Shown here in pieces: positions 1 through 11,100 of a stretch of DNA of 64,000 nt. How positions within the stretch are numbered: the stretch's first letter is position 1; each line of letters begins with the position of its first letter. The stretch spans positions 236,453,224 through 236,517,223 of the forward strand of contig CM040118.1 in the NCBI GenBank assembly GCA_022559845.1. Reading direction: 5' to 3'. A program made the position numbers and the translations under genes. A model generated the notes under the pieces. It had not been told where the DNA came from. It worked only from the letters and a program-made list of their open reading frames with translations, and searched no databases. The DNA comes from Amorphophallus konjac. Its lineage: Eukaryota; Streptophyta; Magnoliopsida; Alismatales; Araceae.

Positions 1-1085
1 AGAAGGTCTTACCATAGCTCTATTAATGATGTAGCAAGAGGTGTTTACAGCTTCAGTCCAAAAACTTCTAGATAAGTTGCTCTCCACTAGCATTGTTCGA
101 GTCATCTCCACCAAGGTTCTATTTCTTCTCTCAACTACTCCATTTTATTCTGGAGTTCTTGGTGATGAGAATCTATGATTTATTCCATTATCCCTGCAAA
201 AATCATCAAACTGTGAATTCTCAAATTCACCACCATGGTCTGATAGAATATTGGAAATAGAGAACTTACCATCCTATTTTATTCGGTTAAAGAATACCTG
301 AAATTTACTGGCATCATTTTTGTGAGTTAAGAAAAATACCCATGTGTACCTAGAGAAGTCATCTACAATAACAAATACATATCTTCTACCATATAAGCTA
401 GCTGATCTAGTGGGTCCAAACAGATCCATATGAATCAGCTCAAAAGGTTTTGAAGACATGTTTTCAGTTATAGATTTAAATGACTTTCTGGTTTGTTTGC
501 CTTGAGTACAAGTCTCACAAATTTTATTGTTTCTTTTGAACGAAATTTTAGGTAGACCTTTGTCCATGCTGAATTTAGTCAATTTATGCAACACCTTATA
601 ACTGGCATGACCTAACCTGCGATGCTAAAGACAAGCTAAGTCATCTTTATTTATAGTAAAACATAAATTAATATGGGCTGCATCATCTAAATCTAGCATG
701 TAGATGTTATTGACCCTTTTTCTAATGAATTTCACAGTTTTTGAATTTGGTTCAAATGTAGTGCATGCATGAGAGTCAAAAACAACTCTATGGCCCTTAT
801 CACACAGCTGACTAATACTTAGAAGATTATATGCTAAACCCTCTACAAGCAAAACATCTTCAATGCAACATGACAAACACTTACCAACCTTACCTGATCC
901 AACAATTTTACCTTTGGTATTTCCTCCAAAAGTGACATGACCTGCATCCTTTTCAACCAACATGCAGAATTTATCTTTATCTCCGATCATGTGCCTTGAG
1001 CAGCCACTATTAAGGTACCATCTATTATGAGTGGCTGCCAGGCATTCTTGTAAAAATAATCAAGGCAAAATTCTTGGAACCCAAA
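1..1085 (-). pseudogene. E0 pol remnant: protease motif, GAG-pre-integrase, integrase N-terminal part
   Basis: Reading leftward, the region opens with a protease-type motif, WYLNSGCSRHM, near 1000-1030. It is followed by the segment 625-990 (LLVEGLAYNLLSISQLCDKG), typical of Copia protease/GAG-pre-integrase. Next comes 274-594 with the zinc-binding CETCTQGKQ motif, then HMDLFGP and VIVDDFSRYTW of the integrase core. Downstream the frame continues with DHGGEFEN-like and VVERRNRTL-like stretches to the window edge, interrupted by stops. The expected catalytic Asp of the protease (normally DSG) is Asn here. Integrase would insert the cDNA into host DNA; this copy cannot make one. Confidence 0.85.
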
Positions 1086-1389
1086 ACTGTTTGGGCCCCA
1101 TAACACTAGTAAAATCATTCAAGCAATACTAGCAATTGTTTAGGTATCCACATTTGTCTTTGTGATTTCACTTGTGTTGTGTATTTTACACTTTTCTATT
1201 TATTCGCTTTTTATGCTCAGTCTGAGATTTTGTTGACTTTAATCTTGTGCAGCATGCTATTTTTTAAACACATGAGACTTTTCATGCCAGTTGCTGAACC
1301 AAGTAGCATTAGGATTCGTGGGTGCACTAGAGAACCTAGGTTGGACAAACCTGGGATGAACAAATCCATAAGAGTTCTGATTATTAAAT

Positions 1390-1786
1390 GACCTGAATCT
1401 AGACTGCGTTGATGCGCTCTTGGTGTAGCATCGATGCATCCAGCGTGGATAAGAATTCTGAAATTCATGTTGCATCGACCTCACTGATGACTGCCTCGAC
1501 TTGTCTAATCCTGGTTGACATGTGAAGGGTTCCTGAATGGTGAACAAGTCGATGCACCGTAGTTGCTGCATCGACCTGACATGTACCGACTCTTACCTTT
1601 GTTTCTAAAGGGTTGAAACCCAGATGAAGAATGCATCGAAGCAGTATGGTAGACACGTCGACCTGACTGATGTGACTGGGTTGATTTGGTCTTGGAGCTT
1701 CCTTGGACTTGGGAACTTATGGGTTGACTCGAAGCTTGACCCTTGGACTTATGTGCAGTAATATGTCTACTAGGTTGCCTAGTCAC
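1390..1786 (-). other. E0 gag-pol linker carrying LTR-type CATCGACCTG words
   Basis: This stretch joins gag to the protease motif and has open but frame-broken reading on the minus strand (for example 1505-1792). It contains several copies of the word GCATCGACC(T/C), or its complement, near 1430, 1474, 1550, 1574 and 1657. The same word is arrayed in this element's LTR at 4900-5270. No domain is recognisable. Confidence 0.6.
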
Positions 1787-3536
1787 ATCCACCTTCCCTT
1801 TACCGTATGCTTGATTTCAGCCTGTTTTGCAGAAGGTTGAGCATTATTGTTCTTTTCATTCTCTTCTAAACAATTCAGATTTATTAATGGTTTGAATTTT
1901 GCTTTTCCTTTTTCAGCAACAAATGAAATGGTCTTAACATCAAAACTCTTCTTATTAGTCGGATTGAAACCCAACCCTTCTCTTCTGAAATTTATTTTTG
2001 TTCCAAGTATTGCATTCAAATTTTCTTTTCCTTGAGTCATAGCTCAAGGGAATTCTGTTTGTCATTAGTTTCTTTCTCCAAATTTTCAATGGTTCTTTTC
2101 AGTTCTTCATTTACTCCTTTAACAGCTTCATATTTCTCCAAAGCAGTGTTAGTCTCTTCTTCAAACTTTTGCATTCTTATCTTCAGTTCATCAATGACAT
2201 TTTTTAGATTTTCATTTTCACATCTTATTTCATTCATCACAACTTTATATTGATCAGTTTCAGCTAGAGATTCTTTAGTTCAGAATTTTCAGTTTCTAAA
2301 CATGCAATCCTATCACTCAAAGAAGTATCATGAACTAGAGAATTTATTTTCTTCTTCAAATGTCTGTTTTCTCTGTGAACATCATCATACTTATCTAAGA
2401 TCTCAGCATATGCCTCTTCCCAATCACTATGAGAGTAGTGTTCAAATGGGGAAGTTACCTCATCATCTTTTTCTTCATCTTCCCTTCTGCCATTAGACAT
2501 ATCTTCTCATCACTTTCATCTTCGGTTGAACTTTCTTCAGTTTCATCATCTTCTTCATCACTCCAGGTGCTGACCATAGCCTTGGCCTTCTTATTCTTCC
2601 ACCTGGGTTGCTTTTCTTTCTGAAGTTCTGGACATTCAGCTTTCACGTGCCCTGATTTCCTGCAGTTATAACATACAACACTGTCAGACTTTTTGACATT
2701 TTTAGATTTAAATTTCGAATGTCTTTTACCAGAAGAATAATTCCGTCTGAAATTCTTACCTTCCTTCTTTAAAAATTTCTTAAACTTTCTGGTCAACATT
2801 GCAAACTCACCTGAGTCTTCTTCTGAACTAGATGAACTATGCTCACTAGATGACCCTTTGCTGCTAGAACTTACTTTAAGAGCCAGGGGCTTCTTCTTCT
2901 TCTCATTGTCTTTGACTCTCTTTAGGTTCATCTCGTATGTCATTAGAGAGCCAATGAGTTCATCAACAGTGGTAGTGGCTAGGTTCCTGGACTCCTCCAC
3001 TACGGTAGCCTTGGTGTGCCAGATTGAGTCAAGGATCTGAGTATCTTCCTGACCAGCTCGTATTCGCTGTATACTTTCCCTAGACTTTTCAAGCTGTTAG
3101 TGAGCTGCATCAACCTAGCATACATCTCAGAAATGCTTTCATCAGACCTCATTTTAAAAGCTTTGTACTCAGAAATCAGCATATTAGCTTTGGTTTCCTT
3201 ACCTCCGATGTTCCCTCATATATTACCTGTAGTCGATCCCACATTTCCTTCGCTGTGGAGCAGAGGAAACTCTGGAGAACTCGGTGGGATGCAGAGCGCA
3301 CTGCATAATGTTCATCGCATTCCAATTCATATTAGATCTTTTAATTTGCTCTCGAGTCTAGTTGTCTTCATCTTCTGAAGCTGGAAGGGACCTCGACTCA
3401 CCACCTTCCAGATCTCATGATCCTGAGCTCTTAAGAACACCTGCATTCGATTCTTTCAATATGCATAGTCAGTTCCATTAAAGAATGGAGGCTTATTAAC
3501 AGCATGACCTTCAGCTATGTAACCTCTAGTATCCAT
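1787..3536 (-). pseudogene. E0 gag remnant with CCHC zinc knuckle and coiled coil
   Basis: The probable start is the ATG at 3536, 46 bases after the primer site. It gives MDTRGYIAEGH and then an NGTDYAY-stop-KNRM stretch, where TGA replaces the usual Trp. The UBN2/DUF4219-type capsid part (3182-3000) and the segment containing the CX2CX4HX4C knuckle CYNCRKSGHVKAEC (near 2630-2680) are in different frames. An acidic stretch follows, then a long heptad-rich region (2500-2037) predicted by eye as coiled coil. The C-terminal segment contains LGFNPTNKK, familiar from SIRE-type gag. At least two frame changes and several stops make it a pseudogene. The gag protein would package element RNA. Confidence 0.82.
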
Positions 3537-3581
3537 TTCACCAGACTCTCTGAGATGTTAAGCCCTTACAGGAGAGTACTA

Positions 3582-3593
3582 GCTCTGATACCA
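3582..3593 (-). other. E0 primer binding site (initiator Met tRNA)
   Basis: The minus strand reads TGGTATCAGAGC, the usual plant primer site complementary to the 3' end of initiator tRNA-Met. It is separated from the LTR end (CCTTATCA) by the two bases CG. It fixes the orientation and the inner edge of the LTR. Confidence 0.93.
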
Positions 3594-3595
3594 CG

Positions 3596-5391
3596 TGATA
3601 AGGTAGGTGACTAGGATGATCTAGAGGGGGGGTGAATAGATCAACCCTAATTTTCTCCCTATAGTAGTAAAATGAAATGCGGAATAAAATCTACTGGGAT
3701 GGACGCTATTAAAATGATTTTAGCTAAGGAAATACAGTTAGACTAAGCGAGCACAATCAATCACACACAGTGCAAAGAGATTTTTAAGGTGGTTCGATCT
3801 CAACCCTGAGATCTACGTCCACCCCTCACTTAATCGAGTGAGGCTTTCGCTGAACACAGCTTAACTCCGCTGATTACACAGCTTATACACCGCTGAGCAT
3901 CACAGCTTGCTCCGCTGCCTCACAGCTTGGATTCGTTGATACACAGTTTTATAGTGATTCAAAGGAAAATAAAAGAATCTACAAAACAACAACGACAGAA
4001 TTTGAAAAACAATGTAGCTCTATTGAGCAGTCGATTCTAGATCTGATCTAGAAGTCGAAATTCCACTGGCTCTTTAGTGAATCTCCAGTTTCACTCATTT
4101 TCCTTTCTCACAATCTTCTCTCAGATCACTCTCTCCTTCTTTCTCTTCTACTCTCTCTCTGCTCACTGAAACCTTTCTTCGATACTCTGTTTCTCCAGCT
4201 CTCTCTCACACCTCTGCACATCTACTTCTCAAGCTCTGTGCTTCTCCTATCTTCTCTGCTCTCAAGCTATTCTATCTCGAATTCTTCTGGCTATCCTCTT
4301 CTTTCTGTTCTCTGTCATATCAATCCCATTCACATGAAGTCTTTTATCCCTGCGAGCTTGATTCTTATGGCCCCCACAAGATTCTATTTGGCGTGTGGAG
4401 GGAACACTCCCGCCAAAAGAATTTCTAGAAAGTGCTGATTCGTGAGTCCACATGTCAGATGAACAATCAGATATTTTCTTAAGAAGTAGCCACGTGGCAG
4501 ATTCTTCTATTGAAATCTTCGTAAATCGGCCCATCCACCTTGGATCACGTGCCAAGAAAAATCAGCTTCGACTCACGTGACTATCTTAAGTCTTCACTCG
4601 ACCAGCTGCTTTTTACACTTAATCCGTAGCAGAAGGGTTGTTCCATACTTAGGAATTTGCTTTTGATTGAAGTTGACTCGGCTTATTCATTTCCTGAATT
4701 CTGCACTCTGGATGTTTGAACTAATTGAAGACTCATTTTAGAAGCTTCCTCTTGACATCTCTGTCAAAACAAATATAGAATTTTCATCATCAACCTTATT
4801 ATTATATAGCTCATGAGACATTGTAATAAGTATTTAAGGAATGCAGGCTCAAGCATTTTTATGAGAACAAGTAAAGCATATGAGCGCATGAAGATATATA
4901 GATGCGTCGATGCATCAGCTAGGTGCATCGACCTGTGTAACCAACATGTTGAACTAATGCGTCAAGAGAATAACAAGTGCATCGACCTGTCTAGCCGGAG
5001 CTAGTACAGCAGCATCGACCTGTCAAGCCAAAAGTTAGTACTACTGGTACTACTGCATCGATCCACCATCGTAGTGCATCGACCTGTTTGTCAATAAATC
5101 ATAAAGGCAAGTAGAAGCGTCGAGGCAAGATATTGCTGCTTCGACCTCTCTATCAAAAATACACTAAAGCGCATCGACCCAATGACCATAACAATTATGG
5201 ATGCATCGACCTGTTGACTTTAACATATATGCATCGACCTGTGATATGAATGCATCGACCTGTTGAGCATGAATGCAGTTTGAAAATAAGGATTTATACT
5301 GACTTAAAGAAATGACAACATAACACATAGCTTTGCCAATCATCAAAACCAGTTTTGCCAGAATCAAACCTAGGGAGGACACAACATAACA
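3596..5391 (-). repeat. E0 5' LTR (1796 bp)
   Basis: On the minus strand it begins TGTTATGTTGTGTCC at 5391 and ends CCTTATCA at 3596, so it has TG...CA termini. TTTTGATGATTGGCAAA lies just inside the start, and the C-rich ATTCACCCCCCC motif lies close to the end; both are typical of SIRE-like LTRs. It contains the GCATCGACCTGT array (4900-5270) near its U3 end. The other LTR is outside the window, so the ends rest on the primer site, the terminal dinucleotides and family resemblance. Confidence 0.85.
4900..5270. repeat. Array of about 12 copies of GCATCGACCTGT in the E0 LTR
   Basis: Exact or near copies of TGCATCGACCTGT occur at roughly 20-50-base intervals (for example near 4925, 4978, 5011, 5073, 5201, 5230 and 5250). 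Degenerate copies lie between them. The spacers are not conserved, so this is a word array rather than a simple tandem repeat. It lies in the U3 part of the LTR. Confidence 0.8.
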
Positions 5392-6126
5392 AACCATGCA
5401 TATCTACACATTATGAAAAGAAAACCAATTGAAACATTTTCCATTCATAACATGTACACATATACAATAATGTAACTAATCCAAAAGCCCCACTCGGGCA
5501 ACTAGAACTAAATTTCCACAAAGAACTATATGATGTACAACATCTAGAGACTGAAAAGGACAACAAAAACTATTCACAACCTTCAACCCAATAGCTCCAA
5601 CCAGCGCATACACTACAAGCTCCAAAACCTGGCCAACACCACCCGTCGGGCAGCCCTGCAAGCTCTCACTGACCAGCACCTGAAAAAGAAGTTGGAGAAT
5701 CATCTTAGTGCGATGACTAAAGTAGGATTTCTAACACAAGGACAGCACCACACCTCACCAATATTGTATACACGTCACAGTTTATGAAAATAAAGCAAGT
5801 TGCAGATAAAACTAACTTCTTCATGTCGTACAAATATATGTAAGTACAACTAACGTGTGATTTAAGAAATACAAAGATTGAGTGATCTCATAAGTTGATA
5901 GACAGGTACAGTTATTGTGGAACATCAACGGGGGCGTCTCATAGCTCCCCGCCCTCTCTCACAACCCCAACCCCCAATGATGAGGTAAGATATTATCTCT
6001 TGCCAAAGTGGGATTCAGTGCAGCATACACTCACTGTGTGCAGATGAACATTTGAAGGCATGATGCGATCATAACCCCGAAAATAATAGTTAGACATTAG
6101 TAAAACTTAACCCCACATGTTGGAGG
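5392..6126. other. Non-coding flank between E0 and a MITE
   Basis: No convincing gene is present. On the minus strand, a CT-rich tract ending in CAG near 5685 could be a splice acceptor for a terminal exon or 3' UTR, but no recognisable protein follows. Bases 5880-6060 contain a C-rich stretch (GCTCCCCGCCCTCTCTCAC) that resembles decayed repeat DNA. Confidence 0.4.
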
Positions 6127-6588
6127 CAAAGTTTGATAAGTATCGATTTCATATTGATACGGTATGATACGACACTGTATCATATAATGTATTAAGAATA
6201 AAAATTATATAATGAAATTTATTACAGTAAATATTAACATGAAATCATATACAGCGGAGTTGGTCAGCGTATCACTTGTTCAAATGTGAGTTGTTTGATT
6301 CAAATATTACATTTGTCACCCATATTTTGATTGTTTTCCTTAAAACATTGAAAATTTCAAAAGCAAACGTGAAAAAAACATGACGTTCATAGGTTTCAAA
6401 CTTGAAATCCACGATGTCAGACGATCATCCGTCAATCACTTAACTATTAAGAAATATTAAATATAAAATAAAATATATAATATATTAGTACGTATCAATA
6501 GTTTATCACTCACCGTCGTACCGATCTATGAGTGGTATGATCCAATACGAGCGATTCATCTTGTACCGGACATATCTATAAAACTTTG
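6127..6588. mobile_element. MITE of 462 bp with 8-bp target duplication (hAT-like)
   Basis: The element begins CAAAGTTTGATA and ends TATAAAACTTTG, so the outer eight bases form a perfect terminal inverted repeat. It is flanked on both sides by the direct repeat GTTGGAGG (6119-6126 and 6589-6596). The interior is AT-rich and non-coding. An 8-bp duplication is the hallmark of hAT-family transposition; the family assignment is inference. Confidence 0.75.
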
Positions 6589-6596
6589 GTTGGAGG

Positions 6597-7979
6597 CTGA
6601 TGTCCCTAAGCAACTTGCAGAATAACATCTTCACGACGATGGCACATTGTGAAGGCCTCAAAGCGCTCTTCTGAATCCTGATAGACTCCTAAGAATATGC
6701 TACCGTGCCAGAAGATAAATCGCCCCCTTTTCTTGAAACCCTAAAGAGAAAAGTGATGCATATTTTGTTGTAACGTACAAATCATAAAAGCATTCCCATT
6801 ATGAATTTTTCCTTCTGTTTGGAATGCCCATAGATGTGCTTATTCTTTTGTCTAGAGTAGTGTCGTATTTCAAAATCCCTACATGACACTTCTTTATCCC
6901 ATTTTAATTCGGCACACTACACCAATAACAAAAAAAAAAGAATAGTGATTTTAAAATCGAGAGATTATTGGTGATTTTGCAACATAGGTGCTATTCAATT
7001 AACACCGCTTTGATTGGAAGTTAGCTCGAGATTTAACTCCAAGATATTCTAGATTAGCCTAAAAGGTGAACAAAACCAAGCTAAAAAGAGAGGACCTAGG
7101 GTTTGCCCCAAATTTGCCAACCACCTGAAGGAAGATTTCAAAATCCAAAAGAACCACCCCACAGATAACAATAGCTCTCCGGGGTTAATCCAATTTTAGC
7201 CAAACTCTCGGATCAAAGCGGGGCTTAAAGTTTGAAAGAGTGCAATTGATCCATGTTACTGATCGGAAGAAAGAAAAAATTAGATCCCATGTCATTGAAG
7301 GGGCAAACATTTCCCATCAAAATAGTCTCTCTCTCTCTCTCTCGTCGATGCCCCCCCCATCCGCAGGATTTCCTTGGCCATCATTGGTAGGCTTTCATCA
7401 CACTGCTTTCAGCAATGTGTTCCTTTCACCTTCCCACGAGGGATCACACGTGGGAAGAACATTCCATGAAAATGAGATATCAAAATCAACTCCATATTGC
7501 ACGTTGCAAACACGAGTGTAACGCCTCAATTGACCTCCACGAACGCTTTGTTCCGCTGAAACAAATTCAGTCAGGGCTCCAAAATAAATCAGGACGGCCG
7601 ATCACAAAAGGAAAGCAACAACCGCGTCCGAATTACCTACATATATATGCTATAACTTTAAAAAAAAGAAAAAGCGATGATATTTATACATGAGCATTGC
7701 CAAAAGTTTCAACTTGGGGACCGGGGGGGGGGGCAACATAGATCAGCATCAATCATTCCAGAAGGCCACTCCATGTGTAAATATCCACTACATCAATTCA
7801 TAAGACAAAAGGGCACAACACTCCGTGACAGACAGCTTTCTCCATATATAATAAGAGCTAGGTCGGCAACCATGTGCCCTGTTAGCAAAACATAACGTGA
7901 TTAGAACCCACCAGAGGACGATGGCAGAGCAGGAAGGCAAAAATATGCCTGCTACGATTCGCATTTCCTCCGCCCCCGT

Positions 7980-8025
<46 letters not shown>

Positions 8026-8170
8026 CTTCAGAAACACAGCAAAAAAGGCAACCCCCCTTGTTGATCAAACTTAAGATAGAAGTATGCACGGCATGGCTCC
8101 AGTCTTCCACAGGTGGGTGGGGCGGCTCTCTAAGAATCACCTCCTATCTGATGCCGCGGCAACAACCATT
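6597..8170. other. Intergenic DNA and probable 3' UTR of the ARF gene
   Basis: I found no further gene. The part nearest 8170 must include the ARF 3' UTR (minus strand), but no clear polyadenylation signal stands out. Simple repeats are present: (TC)n at 7325-7343 and a long (GA)n at 7984-8021, which may lie in the transcript. Confidence 0.45.
7984..8021. repeat. (GA)n microsatellite, about 19 units
   Basis: An uninterrupted AG dinucleotide run lies about 150 bases beyond the ARF stop codon on the minus strand, where it reads (CT)n, probably within the 3' UTR. Confidence 0.95.
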
Positions 8171-11100
8171 TCAAACAGGGGCAGACACTACAACTCCATC
8201 CACAACATCAGCAGATGGGATCTTTTTCTCGTTGGATTTCACGGCGCCTGCCATAACCGAGAGCTTTCCCTTTGGCGTCAGCCTCTTGGCCTCCTCGTTG
8301 GTATAGATGTAGATCTTCCTAACCATGCTGCAGAACTCACTGCCCAAAAGTAGCGTGCAAAGAAAAGACTAAATTAGTCAACACACCGCACAAGATCGTG
8401 GTTAAGACATCACAGCACACGTGAGGGATGATAAGACGTCGGGAGAAAAAGATGGAGGAGGATTACTGCCACGGGTCGTCTCCCACAAGCATCATGTCAT
8501 CCTCATCGTCGGTGTATACAACTTGCCACTTCTTCACAGGGCCAGAAAGCTCGCCTTTAATGCTGAACATTTCCTCCAGTTTCAATAGCAGATCATCATA
8601 TCCTTCTAGTCTCGTCAGGTCCACCGCCCTCCCCACAGCCATCCCTTGCATGTGCACCTAAACCAAACAGAAAATTTAAGCACCTCACTCCCCAGGTAGC
8701 AAAGAGGAAAGATGCCGGCGACTCTCCCAGACAGAATGTCCCCCAGAACATGAAGCCAGCCAACCATTCTAGGAAAAAAGATGTACATGAAAAAAATAAC
8801 ATACTGCGACTCTCCGTCTGTGGACATGCAAATTTTTCCCACTCTTTACCTGACAACGCATACCCCTCTTCCCGAATTGCCATGCAAGGAAACACAACTG
8901 CAACAACTACAATTTGCTGCTGAACATGACAAAACAGCATGTTTGAACCACCAATATAGATGAGTAGCGTAAATTCAAATGTAGATCTATCATCACCAAG
9001 CTTACAAGTCATGGTTGCATCAAAATATCAATCATTCACCATGCAAAATTGATGCAAATGTGAGTATTAGGTACCTTCGTGCAGCTTCGAATCTGCCTGC
9101 TTTGTGTCTCCTGGGGTGACCTGAGACAGGACTTCTCAGGCTCACTGCTCACAGCAGGAACATCAGACCCGTTGACATTTAATGGCTGTGACTGCCGATC
9201 AGAGTCTGCTTCAAATGAAGGGTGAGGTTGACCTTCTCCAAACCCCTCAGAAACAGTCACCATAGCCGAAGTTTCCTCAATTGCAGAACTCTCTATTAGC
9301 TGAATACCAAACAGCCTACAGCCACTTCCTGTCTCTTGTCTCCTCCCACTAGGTTCTTTGGTAACACTATTGGAAAATGAATCAGTTTGAGCTTCTGCTC
9401 TAATTGGCCAGTATAGAGAATTGCTTGGAATCGAAGGTGATGCATTGCTTCCAGTGAAACCTATGGACCCAGGGACTGATGTTGGGGAGAGAAGAGGAGC
9501 AGCAGGTGGTGCAAATGGTTCTCGTCCTCTTTGAAGACCAGAATATGTGAAAGCTTGGGAGCCTTCAGCTGGAGCTTTCCACAAACCTGAACACAGGATA
9601 CAGAAACATCCAGACCAGGAATGCCATTACACAAGTGACGCACCCAATGATGAGATGCAAGAGGAACGAAGGTCAACATATGCAACAACTAGGCTTACAA
9701 CGAACAGCAGGGTATTCAGCACTTCTGAACAAATCAAATAAATGCACTGCATCTTTCATTATCAATGTACGTGTGAGAAGACCATTATGTATACACGTAT
9801 AACCAGGATGTAGCTAATCATATGCAAGAGGAAAAGTAAATGCATAGTTACCAACATAGGAAATGAAAGCGGAAAACAAAACGTGAAACGAAAGTGAGAA
9901 ACGAGGCTCTAAAATTTAGTGAGAAACGAGAAACGATATAAACATGGGAGGATTTTAATCATTTTATGAAGGTTTAGCTCTTCAAGTGTATCTCATGTAT
10001 TTTTAAAATGATTAAAATACCCTTAAGTTACTAACATACCTTCCTAAAATGATTAAAATACCCATAAAATACATATGGGAAACAAGGGGACATAAAATAC
10101 ATATGGGAAACAAGGGGACATTTCTCATGCGTTTCCCAAACGCATCGCATTCGTTTCCTGAACGTGTTTCACAGGAAATGCATTTCCCACTTCCCTGTTT
10201 CCCTGCAACTATGAGTAAATGCCAAGAGATATACCAAATACCGAAGGAAGGTCGGGTGTTGTTGAAGGCAAAACTGGAGGACGTGCACGCTTATTTCTTG
10301 CTGCAGGTTGGGCAGTTGGAGAAGTGACTGCAACAAGAGGCTCTAATTCCCATGGGGAAACTCTTTCAGGGCGTGGAATTGATGATGGTTCATCCCACTG
10401 GACCTGCAAAGTAATGCATGTTTTTCATTACGTTATGGAAAACAAGAGGACCTATCTAGCTTTTAAAAGCTGATAGTCTTCTTATAAATAGATTGATTCT
10501 TATAAATAGATTGATACCTTGAGGGATCTCCATTCCGAACCAGTCCAATGAGATGACACAGACTCCCCAACACCAATTATTGTACCACTAAATCTGTAAA
10601 GAGATGTAACAAGAAACGCTATAGCTAAAAGCATCAAGACCACAAAGTTGCTTAAACCAAGGATTTCATGTACCTTCTTTCAGGAGCTTCTTCACCCTCA
10701 AACCTCATCTTGAACCTCATTCCAATGGATAGTTTGTGGCTCTTGGCTTCCAAATACTTGTGGAGACTAATAATAAACTCTGATGCACTTGTTCTGTAGC
10801 AACAATGACATGGTTTTCCATACCAAGAAGAATTTACTTCAATCATACATGGGCAAAATTAACAACAGTGACGGGAATATAATAGGAACATGAATGCACA
10901 GAGAGATCCTATCATCCTATTTGCATCCAGTTTATCTATCATTTTGTTGCCATTATAAAAAATGCATGAAGTGTGGATAAAGAGAGTTACTACAAAAACA
11001 AAAAATAATAACACAACATTCACTCAGTGATATCAGAAATATTGTGACACCATTTATGTTACAAAGAAGGCAGAAGTAAAAGACACTAAACCTTGGCTTG

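Larger units (their letters stand above)
1..5391 (-). mobile_element. E0: SIRE-like Copia retrotransposon, 5' portion, cut by the window edge
   Basis: On the minus strand the order is LTR (3596-5391), two-base spacer, initiator-Met tRNA primer site, gag, protease-like region, GAG-pre-integrase and integrase. The integrase runs off position 1, so reverse transcriptase, RNase H and the 3' LTR are outside. Integrase before reverse transcriptase is the Copia order. The LTR end carries ATTCACCCCCC followed by a T/C tract, a signature I associate with SIRE/Maximus elements. Nonsense codons and frame changes show that it is dead. The five bases after the LTR (aacca, 5392-5396) are a possible target duplication, but the partner lies outside the window. 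Confidence 0.88.

Noticed and set aside
5476..5703. Minus-strand frame after a good acceptor-like CAG as a terminal exon of an unknown gene
   Set aside because: No recognisable protein, and no upstream exons found in 5704-7200.
6127..6588. A tRNA or other structural RNA in the AT-rich block
   Set aside because: The terminal repeats and 8-bp duplication explain it as a MITE; no cloverleaf or box motifs were found.
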